The notes under the pieces: model-generated
The model's database searches: none
Told to the model about the DNA's origin: nothing
The model's input: only the letters and a program-made list of their open reading frames with translations
Program-made: the position numbers and the translations under genes
Origin: SKZT01 sp964478625
GTDB taxonomy: Bacteria; Desulfobacterota; Desulfobacteria; Desulfobacterales; SKZT01
Direction: 5' to 3'
Length of the DNA stretch: 64,000 nt
Assembly: GCA_964478625.1 (NCBI GenBank)
Contig: CAYZJH010000003.1
Span: 53,561 to 117,560 of the forward strand
Shown: positions 32,279 to 41,187 of the stretch, piece after piece
Layout: every line of letters starts with the position of its first letter
Numbering within the stretch: the stretch's first letter is position 1

Positions 32279-34534
32279 TTATGATGTAAGCAGTTTACAA
32301 TAGATGATCTTGCCTTCCTCCGGGCCGTAAAAATCTCCCAGAACCGCTTCCCGGCGATAGCCACAGGTTTCGTAAAAGGAACGGGTACTTGCATATTGAA
32401 TCCGTTGAGAGGTTTCTGCATAAATTCTGGTACCGCCTTCTGATTTGATTAATTGCTCGGTTTCTCTGAGGAGTTTTTTCCCAAGGCCTCTTCCTTGAAA
32501 ATCCGGATGAATTGCGATCCAGTAAAGATCATAGCTTGATGCTGTGCATGGGGTTGGGCCATAGCAGCAATATCCGACAATACGGCCATAGTGTTCCGCT
32601 ATGACAAAATGGTATTCGCTTTCCAGCCCTTTTGACAGCCTATCTTCAACGAGTTCTACAGCTACTTTGACTTCCGATGGAGAAAAAAAACCGGTGATAT
32701 CGACTAAATGACGGATTCGTTCGCGATCCTTTTCCTCGACTTCATACCGCAAAGCAATTCCATGCATCCTGTTGGGCAGATTCCGTCTGTTTTTAGTCCA
32801 TTCAGAACCTGCTTCTGCAAGTCCTTTAAAAAAAGCTCCGACATTTTTACCAAGAGTTCTGTTTCGGTATCCTCCTTCCTGAACAACCAGAGTCGGCAGT
32901 CCCATGGCACCGATAAGACGGCCGTTTCTTTCAAAGTCCTGAAGGCTCAGTGACCAGGTACCGGTCGGGTCACCTTTGGCCGTATCAAGACCTAACGCCA
33001 CCACTAAAAATTGGGGATTAAATTGTTCGATTCTTCCAATGGCTTCCATTAACGCTTTGCGAAATCGTTTGCCATCGACATTTTCAGGAAGGGGCAGGTT
33101 GAGGTTAAAACCCTCACCATCGCCTTCCCCGTGTTCCTCTTCAAACCCGCTGAAATAAGGATAGGCAAAACTAGGATGCCCGTGAATCGACACGGTGAGA
33201 ACATCAGGCCGGTGCAGAAAGATATCCTGTTGGCCGTTTCCATGATGGTAATCGATATCGAGGATGGCTACTTTACCATAGGCGCACAGATATTGTGCTG
33301 CAGCGGCATTATTGTTGAAATAACAAAATCCGCCGAATGATTTTCGCTCTGCATGATGTCCGGGAGGTCTGACCAGGGCATAGGCAATGCGACGTCCCCC
33401 CATGATTTCACGGGCTGCGGTCAATGCGCACTCAATGCCTTTTCTGGCGGCATGGTAAGCATTTTTATGAATGGGTGTGAATGTATCAATGCAATAATAG
33501 CCTGCAAGAACGGATAGATCCCTGGGAGGCCTTGTTTTGTTTCGTATGGGAAAAATATAGGGATAAAGGGACTTTCCATCCGGAACATCTAAGCTTGCAC
33601 GACGCAAATAATTGACAAACTCTTTGTCATGAACCGAATAAATATATTTTTCCGGGAAAGAATCCGGTTTGAGTTGCACAAACAATCCGGTTTTTTCCAA
33701 TTCCCGCATGATACTGCTCACCCGAACCGGAGATTCCACATAACCCCGTTCATGAACGTGATGAATGGTGTGCTTATCGTTAACGATGATCGCGATTTGC
33801 TCCAATGATCCTTTTCCTATTTGGATTTTGGCGGATTCCGGTTTAACATATCGATAGTCCCGGATTTTTACCGGATCATCAGTGATCGATAACACCACGC
33901 TTTCCACATACTCGGGAGGGCACAGATCCGCATATTTTCTCTCGAGGATTGCACGAACCACTTTTTTCAGGAATGCCTTTCGCAGAGGCTTTTGTGTCTC
34001 CAGTCCGTCATAGACCAGGTAGGGCATACATGAATCATCTTGATTCACCGGCGTTTCATAGCCTGTATTGATGATGGGACGTGCTCCATATCGTTCATAA
34101 AACCTAAGTCTTGCGCGGTTTTCTTTTAAAAGAGCTTTGTCCGGGCAGTCCCGGGTATCGTCCGGAAGACATTCGAAAAATATGCCCTTTGCATTGAGTG
34201 CCGAGGCTTCCCGACGAACACGATCATAAAGGGCATCACCCAATCCACCACCTGTATTGCCTCGGATGATGGCAATCCAGTCCAGAAAGACAAAGCCGAT
34301 TTCAGGTTCAAGTAAAAGCATGGCAAAACCCTGGACCTTGCCCCGCAGTGTCTCGGCAACAAAAAGAAGGGTCCGGAAACGATGTTTGAAAGGATTTCTA
34401 AGTTTTTCACCGATCAATTCTATTTCTGATTCTTTAACGCTGCTGAAACGACTACGAAGAATGTCTTTGACCTGAGCCAGGATTTGCTTGTTGACAGGCA
34501 ATACATCGTCATAAATTCGGCGGATACGAAACAT
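32279..34534 (-). CDS. GNAT - acetylpolyamine amidohydrolase (HDAC-like) - GNAT triple fusion
   Basis: A 751-residue three-domain protein. Residues about 1-175: GNAT-like acetyltransferase (GFVFLDWIAIIRGNTGGGLG as the acetyl-CoA strand-loop, RLRFYERYGARPI at the end). Residues about 260-575: histone-deacetylase/acetylpolyamine-amidohydrolase domain with RPPGHHAERKSFGGFCYFNN (His pair 393-394), zinc ligands Asp428 and His430 in DIDYHHGNGQQD, Asp517 in ALGLDTAKGDP and catalytic Tyr556 in EGGYRN; the YPYFSGFEEEHGEGDGEG stretch is typical of amidohydrolases acting on small acetylated amines. Residues about 590-751: second GNAT (YWIAIHPDFQGRGLGKKLL). All active-site residues look intact. Confidence 0.9.
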   Translation of the reverse strand: MFRIRRIYDDVLPVNKQILAQVKDILRSRFSSVKESEIELIGEKLRNPFKHRFRTLLFVAETLRGKVQGFAMLLLEPEIGFVFLDWIAIIRGNTGGGLGDALYDRVRREASALNAKGIFFECLPDDTRDCPDKALLKENRARLRFYERYGARPIINTGYETPVNQDDSCMPYLVYDGLETQKPLRKAFLKKVVRAILERKYADLCPPEYVESVVLSITDDPVKIRDYRYVKPESAKIQIGKGSLEQIAIIVNDKHTIHHVHERGYVESPVRVSSIMRELEKTGLFVQLKPDSFPEKYIYSVHDKEFVNYLRRASLDVPDGKSLYPYIFPIRNKTRPPRDLSVLAGYYCIDTFTPIHKNAYHAARKGIECALTAAREIMGGRRIAYALVRPPGHHAERKSFGGFCYFNNNAAAAQYLCAYGKVAILDIDYHHGNGQQDIFLHRPDVLTVSIHGHPSFAYPYFSGFEEEHGEGDGEGFNLNLPLPENVDGKRFRKALMEAIGRIEQFNPQFLVVALGLDTAKGDPTGTWSLSLQDFERNGRLIGAMGLPTLVVQEGGYRNRTLGKNVGAFFKGLAEAGSEWTKNRRNLPNRMHGIALRYEVEEKDRERIRHLVDITGFFSPSEVKVAVELVEDRLSKGLESEYHFVIAEHYGRIVGYCCYGPTPCTASSYDLYWIAIHPDFQGRGLGKKLLRETEQLIKSEGGTRIYAETSQRIQYASTRSFYETCGYRREAVLGDFYGPEEGKIIYCKLLTS

Positions 34535-34597
34535 AAAATCTACCTACCGTTATAAAGGAAAAATCCGAGGTCCTACTCAAAACTTGAATTAGTTTCT

Positions 34598-35611
34598 CTA
34601 TGTATGGTTAAACCCGGTGTCTTCAAGAATCCGCCTTATTGCATCGGGATAGGTGATGCCGGCATGTGATATGGCTGCGGCGAACCCGGAATCTGGTGAC
34701 AAACATGGATTTGCGTTGATCTCAAGAATCCATGGCCGTCCTTGCAAATCAACCCGAAAGTCGACTCTCGCATATCCGCTTAAACCGAAAGTTTTCCAAC
34801 ACTTGACAGCCAGTGCCTTTAATTGTGAAATCAATATAGCATCTTGGGGTCCGAATGAAAAGATGCGTAATGTGTGATGATATTCAAAGGAGGTTTCATC
34901 CCATTTCGCACGATAGTCGACAATTCGTGGTTTTTCAGCGCCATACCCCTCAAAGATAATTTCCGCAGGAGGTAAAACCTCCACTCCTTCGGGGCCCGAT
35001 AATATTGATAGGTTGAATTCACGGCCGTTGATGAAGCGTTCGGCAAAGCAGGCACCGCCCAACCGGCTCACACGGTTTTTCATGGCCTCATAGACCAATT
35101 CAGGGTTTTGGGTCTCCACAAGTCCATTTTCATCCAGCCCAGTGGATGCATGTTCCCAAACGGATTTGATAATCCAGGTAACGGTCTGACTGCCCATGAC
35201 GCGTGAATGGTTGGAAAATGGTAAGGCCAAAGGATAAGGTCCGATCCAGTCCGGAGTGGGAAGCCCTGATTGCTTCATGCGGTTTTTAGCCAAAACCTTG
35301 TTGGAAGTAAACATAAGGGATTCGGCGCAAGATCCTGTGTATTGTATGGACAAGGCATCGAAAAGAAAAGGAACCAGATGGATAAGCCTGCCGTGACCTT
35401 CAAGATCTTCGACCAGATTAAAAACCACATCAGCCCCTGTTTCACTGAGACGATTTCGCAAGCTGTTTAAATCAAAGTCGCAGGCAATGATATCTACTTC
35501 ATGCCCGAGCCTGATAAGAGCATCGTGGACAGATTCGACCTGAACCAGCACATCCCTTTGATCGGGTGCATCTGACTTTCCGATGGCATTGTAAACAACA
35601 GCAACGTGCAT
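34598..35611 (-). CDS. D-Ala-D-Ala-ligase-like ATP-grasp enzyme (second of pair)
   Basis: A 337-residue ATP-grasp protein. The N-terminal domain starts HVAVVYNAIGKSDAPDQRDV and has VVFNLVEDLEGHGRL; the ATP-binding and C-terminal parts include NKVLAKNRMKQSGLPTPDWI, ERFINGREFNLSIL and the metal-binding end GYARVDFRVDLQGRPWILEI, then NANPCLSPDSGFAAA. ATP-grasp ligases join a carboxylate to an amine through an acyl-phosphate. The start codon shares one base with the stop of the upstream paralogue (TGATG), so the two are translationally coupled. The C-terminus is less like true Ddl, so a non-murein substrate is probable. Confidence 0.88.
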   Translation of the reverse strand: MHVAVVYNAIGKSDAPDQRDVLVQVESVHDALIRLGHEVDIIACDFDLNSLRNRLSETGADVVFNLVEDLEGHGRLIHLVPFLFDALSIQYTGSCAESLMFTSNKVLAKNRMKQSGLPTPDWIGPYPLALPFSNHSRVMGSQTVTWIIKSVWEHASTGLDENGLVETQNPELVYEAMKNRVSRLGGACFAERFINGREFNLSILSGPEGVEVLPPAEIIFEGYGAEKPRIVDYRAKWDETSFEYHHTLRIFSFGPQDAILISQLKALAVKCWKTFGLSGYARVDFRVDLQGRPWILEINANPCLSPDSGFAAAISHAGITYPDAIRRILEDTGFNHT

Positions 35612-36636
35612 CAGGCTGCTCCAGAAATGTGAAACCGTTGATCTTGCTTCATGAATCCAAAATTTATTCGACTCGTGGCTGAATCCACAATGATTTTGAT
35701 CATTTCAGTGTATGAAATTCCAACAAAATCACACAAAATGCACAAATCAGAATGAACCGGCCGGAGTCCTGCCAGCGGATTGACTTCAATAAAATTGGGA
35801 ATACCCTGATCATCCACCCGAATATCAATACGCCCGGCATCCCGGCAGCCCAGGCCGCGCCATGCAGCCAGGGCAATTACCTTGGCCTTTTCAGCCGTTG
35901 GATCGTCCACAAGACGATATTCAACAGAACGCTCATAGTGTTCTTTATTGTTAAGCGAATAAGCCACTGAATCTTTCTCGTCTTTCAAAAAGATTTCCAT
36001 GGCTCCGATAGCTTCTGCTTCTTTGCCTGTTTTAAAAATTCCCACCGTGAATTCCCGACCCGGAAGAAATTTTTCAAGCAGCACCGGTTGTTTAAACTGT
36101 GCCAAAAGCATACGGCAAACTTTGGACAGGTCTGACCGGTTATCAATTTTTGATGCTGAAGAAATCCCCTTACCGGTTCCTTCGGAAACAGGTTTAGCAA
36201 AAAGGGGAAAAGGAATTCGGACCTGCTCAATATCATCCTTTGTTTCAATCAATGCAAAATCGGGTGTGGGAATGCCTAAATTCCGAATCACATGTTTTGT
36301 CATGGCTTTGTGCAGCGTCAGCGCAAGCACCATGGGATCAGAAAACGTATAAGGTATCTGATAGGCATCTAACAGGGCTGGAACCAAAGCCTCTCTTCCG
36401 AATCCATAAAGTCCTTCGGCAATATTAAACACAAGATCCCAGGAGTTGCCTTGTGATAGTTTCTTGATCAGTTGCCCTGCGTGACCTATCCGGTCGGTAT
36501 GATATCCCAGCAACTGCAGAGTGCTTTCAATGGCCTGGATTGTTTCTTCGCGATCAAATTCTGCGGTCTCATCTTCGCTGTAACCCATGGCCATGTATTC
36601 GGAACGTAAATCGTAAGTTAATCCAATAGTTGTCAT
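35611..36636 (-). CDS. D-Ala-D-Ala-ligase-like ATP-grasp enzyme (first of pair)
   Basis: A 341-residue ATP-grasp protein, diverged from its neighbour. Visible segments: TIGLTYDLRSEYMAMGYSED (N-terminal domain, with a Glu/Asp-rich insertion), LVFNIAEGLYGFGREALVP, HKAMTKHVIRNLGIPTPDFA, FAKPVSEGTGKGISSASKI (ATP lid), LLEKFLPGREFTVGIFKTGK and RIDIRVDDQGIPNFIEVNPL. The last segment carries the Mg-binding Glu-x-Asn. It starts 145 bases downstream of the kamA stop. It could act on amino acids such as beta-lysine; the true substrate is not visible. Confidence 0.88.
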   Translation of the reverse strand: MTTIGLTYDLRSEYMAMGYSEDETAEFDREETIQAIESTLQLLGYHTDRIGHAGQLIKKLSQGNSWDLVFNIAEGLYGFGREALVPALLDAYQIPYTFSDPMVLALTLHKAMTKHVIRNLGIPTPDFALIETKDDIEQVRIPFPLFAKPVSEGTGKGISSASKIDNRSDLSKVCRMLLAQFKQPVLLEKFLPGREFTVGIFKTGKEAEAIGAMEIFLKDEKDSVAYSLNNKEHYERSVEYRLVDDPTAEKAKVIALAAWRGLGCRDAGRIDIRVDDQGIPNFIEVNPLAGLRPVHSDLCILCDFVGISYTEMIKIIVDSATSRINFGFMKQDQRFHISGAA

Positions 36637-36781
36637 CTGATAATATTTTCCTTAACCCCAAAAATTAAACCGATGTACTAGGACCGGAGTCTGAGGTTTA
36701 ACTGGGTGGTTACCAATACCCGCAATGACTCCGATCCTTTGTTTACTGATATGGTTCAAAAACTATCCACAAAGGAATGGC

Positions 36782-38140
36782 TCAGTTCAAAAAAAAGGAA
36801 ACATTTTCACAGGGATGGTCAGGATACCTGAACAATCCGCCCTGATAGTTTTCCAACAGAATTGAATCGTTGTCGCGGCCTGCAATATAATCAGGCATCA
36901 GGGGAATCTTACCTCCGCCTCCAGGGGCATCTACAACATAAGTAGGAACGGCGTAACCGCTGGTAAACCCTCTGAGTCCGCGAATAATTTCAAGGCCTTT
37001 CTCAATTGGGGTTCGAAAATGGGCAGAACCGGTAATAGGGTCGCACTGATAGAGATAATAGGGGCGAACCCGCATTTTCATCATGCAATGCACCAGTTCT
37101 TTCATGGTATCCACATTGTCATTGACTCCTTTAAGCAGAACCGTCTGAGACCCAAGTGGAATACCGGCGTCGGCCAGAAGATTACATGCTCGAAAAGCCT
37201 CAGGCGTGCATTCATCAGGGTGGGTGAAATGAAGACTCATCCACAAGGGATGATGACGATGGAGTAGGCGGACCAGCTGAGGTGTGACCCTTTGCGGAAG
37301 CACCGCTGGTATTTTGGTACCGATTCGGATAATTTCCACATGAGGAATTTGCCGCAAGCCGGTAAGGATCCGGTCAAGCCGATCATCACTCAGCACCAGG
37401 GGATCACCTCCGGAGAGGAGCACATCCCTGATCGATGGGGTATTTCGGATATATTCCAAAGCCTTTTCAAGCCTGGAATGATTCGGATGTAATTTTCCGT
37501 GTCCGACAACACGTGACCGGGTGCAATAACGGCAATAGGTTGAACAAAAATCATGGACCAGCAAGAGAACCCGATCCGGATAACGGTGAACAAGCCCTGG
37601 AACAGGACTTTGTTTTTCCTCACAAAGGGGATCATCAGCCTCACCTGGAGAATGCCTCAGTTCGTGAACGGTGGGAATGACACAGCGGCGAATCGACTGG
37701 TTCGCCTTTTCCCGAGACAGCAAACTCATGTAATAAGGGGTGACACTGATGGGCAATAACCTTTCATTATTGTTCAAAGCATCGTTTTCTTCTTTGGATA
37801 AACAAAGCATACTTCTGATTTGATCTTTTGTTCGGATCCGGTGACTGATTTGCCAATGCCAGTCATTCCATAATTTGCTGCTGATTCCAGGAAAATATTT
37901 CTTTCGGAAAGAGCGGGTTACAGTGCTGGTGGTTATGTTTCGCGTTTTGGGAAAAAGCAGAATCAGGTCGCTTTTTGAGTCATGGCGGATATTTTTTGGG
38001 AGGGCTTTGGAATTTAACTGCTGGGCAGTAAAAGTACTTGGAGGTTCTTCGTCTTCCTCGATAAATTCAGTTGACTGATCCGATGTTTCAGCAGGTTCAG
38101 TCGTCTGTGAAGCTTTCATTAAAAAAGCTTTTTGTTGCAT
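36782..38140 (-). CDS. kamA: Lysine 2,3-aminomutase family radical SAM enzyme
   Basis: Radical SAM, PLP-dependent enzyme that moves the alpha-amino group of lysine to the beta position. Cluster cysteines C199, C203 and C206 in DFCSTYCRYCTRSR (CxxxCxxC). The PLP lysine is K411 in DAPGGGGK. Two aspartates that bind the side-chain amino group of lysine in the clostridial enzyme are retained: D367 (YLYQCDP) and D404 (YVVDAPGGGG); glutamate mutases differ there, so lysine is the predicted substrate. A 50-residue acidic N-terminal extension is extra. AGGAGA precedes the ATG. It is the first gene of the six-gene run, with a candidate promoter at 38241-38268. Confidence 0.9.
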   Translation of the reverse strand: MQQKAFLMKASQTTEPAETSDQSTEFIEEDEEPPSTFTAQQLNSKALPKNIRHDSKSDLILLFPKTRNITTSTVTRSFRKKYFPGISSKLWNDWHWQISHRIRTKDQIRSMLCLSKEENDALNNNERLLPISVTPYYMSLLSREKANQSIRRCVIPTVHELRHSPGEADDPLCEEKQSPVPGLVHRYPDRVLLLVHDFCSTYCRYCTRSRVVGHGKLHPNHSRLEKALEYIRNTPSIRDVLLSGGDPLVLSDDRLDRILTGLRQIPHVEIIRIGTKIPAVLPQRVTPQLVRLLHRHHPLWMSLHFTHPDECTPEAFRACNLLADAGIPLGSQTVLLKGVNDNVDTMKELVHCMMKMRVRPYYLYQCDPITGSAHFRTPIEKGLEIIRGLRGFTSGYAVPTYVVDAPGGGGKIPLMPDYIAGRDNDSILLENYQGGLFRYPDHPCENVSFFLN

Positions 38141-38488
38141 GGTCTCTCCTGTTTTGAAAAGGGGGGTTTTGGGTTGTCTTTATGGTTTCAGCCAGATCAT
38201 AAAAGACACAGCGGTTTCCATGATCTGAAATTTGGAAAGAACTATAAATATTTTAATGCAAAATGCAAGTGAATTTATGGGTTGTTTGAAAATAATTCGG
38301 CTTGAAAATACCTATCGTTTATATTACAAAAACTACCTTTGAAACCCTTGTTATATCGGATCAGAAGAACCTTCCGGATTTAGTTTTAATTTTAAATGCC
38401 TGAACAAAAAATCCTTTATTCAATTTCCGGAAAAAGGGAGCGGGCAGGGCAGCCGACATATAACAAGAAAGACCAGGAGAATGCTTAA
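38141..38488. other. Divergent regulatory region between kamA and the djlA-like gene
   Basis: About 350 AT-rich bases without a gene. It holds the promoter candidate for kamA (listed separately) and presumably that for the DjlA-like gene. The direct repeat ATGCAAAATGCAA at about 38256-38268 overlaps the kamA -35 and could be a regulator site. Confidence 0.35.
38241..38268 (-). promoter_or_regulatory. Candidate promoter of the kamA operon
   Basis: On the minus strand: TTGCAT (38268-38263) as -35, 16-base spacer, TATAGT (38246-38241) as -10. It lies about 100 bases upstream of the kamA ATG. Confidence 0.4.
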
Positions 38489-39244
38489 ATGGGCTGGATG
38501 GGAAAAATCGTGGGGGGCGCTATTGGTTTTGCTATGGGAGGACCTTTGGGAGCCGTTGCCGGAGCTATTTTCGGGCATGCTTATGATAAGGGTTCAGAAT
38601 TGGAATACCGCGCTCAAAGACCCCGGCTGTCGGAAAGTGAAGAAGCCCAAATGACATTCTTTGTGGCCGTTTTTTCCATGCTAGCCAAATTGGTAAGAGC
38701 AGACGGACACATAACCAAAGAGGAGATCGACTCTATTGAAAAAATTATGGCCCATGATCTCAATCTTGACTTCCAAAGCCGCCAGGTAGCTGTGAATATT
38801 TTCAATACAGCTCTGCATTCTCCCCAGTCTTTTCAAGATTATGCGAGTCAGTTTTATTCCAGGTTTCATTTTAAGCCTCAACTCCTTGAATTTATGCTTG
38901 AACTTCTTTTTAAGGTATCAACGGTCCATGGAAATCTGAAAAAAAGTGAAGAAGACCTTTTAATCTCCGCTGCAAAAATATTTCGTTTCAGCGACCAGAG
39001 ATACACCCATATCAAATCCCGCTATGTTCGGACTGTCGATCAGTCCTATGCGGTTTTAGGCTGTTCCCCGGATGATTCCGATGACCGAATCAAAAGCAGT
39101 TACCGAAAATTAGTAAGAGAATTTCATCCTGATGCCATCGCAGCGAAAGGACTTCCTGAAGAATTTACGGCCTTTGCTGAGGAAAAATTTCGGAAAATTC
39201 AAGAAGCATATGAAAATATAAAAAAGGAGCGGGGAATCAGGTAA
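38489..39244 (+). CDS. djlA: DjlA-like membrane co-chaperone (TerB + DnaJ domain)
   Basis: A 251-residue protein with a glycine-rich membrane-anchoring N-terminus (GKIVGGAIGFAMGGPLGAVA), a TerB-like helical domain (about residues 55-170: VFSMLAKLVRADGHITKEEI) and a C-terminal J domain (about 185-245: SYAVLGCSPDDSDDRIKSSY, REFHPDAIAAKGLP) with the HPD motif that stimulates DnaK. This is the DjlA layout. AGGAGA precedes the ATG. It is divergent from kamA. Confidence 0.9.
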   Translation: MGWMGKIVGGAIGFAMGGPLGAVAGAIFGHAYDKGSELEYRAQRPRLSESEEAQMTFFVAVFSMLAKLVRADGHITKEEIDSIEKIMAHDLNLDFQSRQVAVNIFNTALHSPQSFQDYASQFYSRFHFKPQLLEFMLELLFKVSTVHGNLKKSEEDLLISAAKIFRFSDQRYTHIKSRYVRTVDQSYAVLGCSPDDSDDRIKSSYRKLVREFHPDAIAAKGLPEEFTAFAEEKFRKIQEAYENIKKERGIR

Positions 39245-39646
39245 TTTTAATTGGGAAACATTATCTGGAAAGAGATCAGGTATCTGGTGCTCAAAAATCA
39301 GTGAAATTACCTATTGAACAATCGATATTTGAGTCTTAAATAATTGAATCAACTTCAATAATCCATACAATAAACAATTTATCTGTTTGTAATTATTTGA
39401 TAGTCACAAAAATAGGCTGTTCAGTGGCACTTTTTGTACTGGAGGCGGGCCTGAATTGTCTCAAAAAGCAAGTGCCGGATGACTATCGCCAAACCGGTTA
39501 CATTTTCCCGGGTCCCAAATTCATTCCTTTGATCAGACAGCCTGCAATGATTTCATTGAAATGATCAAATGATTTCAATGGGGTACAATTGTTCAACTGA
39601 ACAATATTCAATGTGAAATCTTATCATCTTAAAAAGGGGTTTTACT
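39245..39646. other. Gene-free region before the PilZ gene
   Basis: About 400 AT-rich bases with no protein-like frame. The last 100 bases carry two adjacent inverted repeats, listed separately. Confidence 0.35.
39554..39605. promoter_or_regulatory. Two adjacent inverted repeats upstream of the PilZ gene
   Basis: First: CATTGAAAT / ATTTCAATG (39554-39562 and 39572-39580), 9-base loop. Second: ATTGTTCA-AC-TGAACAAT (39588-39605), a perfect 18-base palindrome with a 2-base centre. The second is of the size of a dimeric repressor operator; it lies 41 bases before the PilZ ATG. Confidence 0.4.
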
Positions 39647-40150
39647 ATGAATAAGTATAAAAGAGTTTTTCCCCGCCACAAGCAAGAGATCCCGATTCAT
39701 TACACCAACATGATCCGGGAAGATTTTTATGAATCCAGGATTTATAATTTCAGCAAAGGAGGGATCTATTTTAAGCCGGCCTGTTCCATCACACCCGATT
39801 CCAATGTTGGAATCTTGATGGATCATTACAGCCCGGGAACATTTGGCCCCGAAGCCTACCGATTTTATCTTGTCAGAATCAAATGGTGTGAACCCATTCC
39901 GGAAAGTGATAACGGGTGTTACGAGGCGGGTGCTGAAATTGTGGCCAAAAGCCATGAAGTGATTTTGGGAGATTTCCAGGAAAATCTGTTCCACTGCGAT
40001 CTCTGTGGTCGGCTCATGTTGATGGAAGACCTTCATCAGGAAGAAAAATCCGTCCACTTATGTTCAGAATGTCATTCTCATTTCAAACAGATACCGGATG
40101 GTCATATCAAGGAAAGCATCAGAAGATTCATAATCGGAAATGTGATCTGA
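39647..40150 (+). CDS. PilZ-domain protein with C-terminal four-Cys zinc module
   Basis: A 167-residue protein. Residues about 5-110 form a PilZ domain with both c-di-GMP motifs: RVFPR (RxxxR) near residue 6 and NFSKGGIYF (NxSxxG) near residue 35. Residues about 118-167 are a separate module with two CxxC pairs (HCDLCGRLML, LCSECHSHF) ending IGNVI. A 61-residue protein at 45345 consists of the same module alone. AAAAGGGG precedes the ATG. The PilZ motif suggests a c-di-GMP-controlled adaptor; its target is unknown. Confidence 0.82.
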   Translation: MNKYKRVFPRHKQEIPIHYTNMIREDFYESRIYNFSKGGIYFKPACSITPDSNVGILMDHYSPGTFGPEAYRFYLVRIKWCEPIPESDNGCYEAGAEIVAKSHEVILGDFQENLFHCDLCGRLMLMEDLHQEEKSVHLCSECHSHFKQIPDGHIKESIRRFIIGNVI

Positions 40151-40212
40151 GGTTTTCAGAATCCAAAAAATCCAACGGCGGTCTTGTTGGCGTTTGAACA
40201 AGGAAACAAGGT

Positions 40213-41187
40213 ATGAAGAGGGCGGTCATTCATTCAACAGGAACTTATCTGCCTGAAAAAATAATCCATAATGAAGATTTTTCACAGTTTCCAAAATCCT
40301 CCAAATTGCTGATCAGCCAAAAGACCGGAGTTTTTTCACGGCGATGCGCCGGTGATGAGGAGTGCACCTCGGATTTGGCTGCAAAAGCAGGCCAAAAATG
40401 CCTCGAAAAAATTAATTTTCCTGTTGAAAAGGTAAAAGCCGTCATCGTATCCACTTCGTCACCGGATCGCCTTCAACCGGCAACTGCCGCCCGGGTTCAA
40501 TTCCTTCTGGGTGCCGTCAATGCATTTTCATTTGATATCAACTCTGTTTGCTCAGGAAGCACATACGGAATTTGCCTTTCAAGTTCATTGATCCAATCAG
40601 GGACGGCCGACAATGTTTTATTTATTGCATCCGAAGTATATTCAAAAATACTGAATAAAAAAGATTTTTCGACATATCCTTTTTTTGGTGACGGAGCCGG
40701 TGCTATTTTTTTTAGGCAAGGCAATTCCGGGGGAGTGTTGCATTCAATACTTAAAACCGATGGAAGTGGTTCTGATGTTATTTGTATTCCCGGAGGAGGT
40801 ACCATGATGCCATTTGAAAAAATCACCGATCCGAATGCAGTCTTTTTTAAAATGAAAGGCAAGGATGTCTTTGAATTTGCCTGCCGGCGGGGTGCCGAAA
40901 TTATTAGCCAATTAATCGATGAGGCCGGTGTTGAATTGTCAGAGGTCAAGTGTTTTATCTGCCATCAGGCCAATATCAATATCATTTTAAAAATATCAGA
41001 AAAAGTCCGGGTTCCTATGGATCGGTTTTATTCAAACCTTTTTCGTTACGGCAATACCGCCAGCGCTTCCGTTCCTATTGCACTGGATGAAGCCATAACA
41101 CGGGATGTAGTCAGGGAAGGTGATCTGATTCTTACCGCCGCTTTTGGTGGAGGATTATCGTGGGGAGCTAATCTGATAAGGCTTTGA
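40213..41187 (+). CDS. 3-oxoacyl-ACP synthase III family (FabH-like)
   Basis: A 324-residue thiolase-fold condensing enzyme that joins an acyl-CoA starter to malonyl-ACP or a related substrate. The catalytic triad is intact: Cys in DINSVCSGSTYG (about 114), His in CFICHQANINI (about 252) and Asn in FRYGNTASASVP (about 283). GGAGRLSWGAN-type end is also seen as GGGLSWGANL. The divergence from housekeeping FabH and position directly before an acyl carrier protein and a PHA synthase suggest a specialised acyl chain. Ribosome site AAGGAAACAAGG. Confidence 0.9.
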   Translation: MKRAVIHSTGTYLPEKIIHNEDFSQFPKSSKLLISQKTGVFSRRCAGDEECTSDLAAKAGQKCLEKINFPVEKVKAVIVSTSSPDRLQPATAARVQFLLGAVNAFSFDINSVCSGSTYGICLSSSLIQSGTADNVLFIASEVYSKILNKKDFSTYPFFGDGAGAIFFRQGNSGGVLHSILKTDGSGSDVICIPGGGTMMPFEKITDPNAVFFKMKGKDVFEFACRRGAEIISQLIDEAGVELSEVKCFICHQANINIILKISEKVRVPMDRFYSNLFRYGNTASASVPIALDEAITRDVVREGDLILTAAFGGGLSWGANLIRL

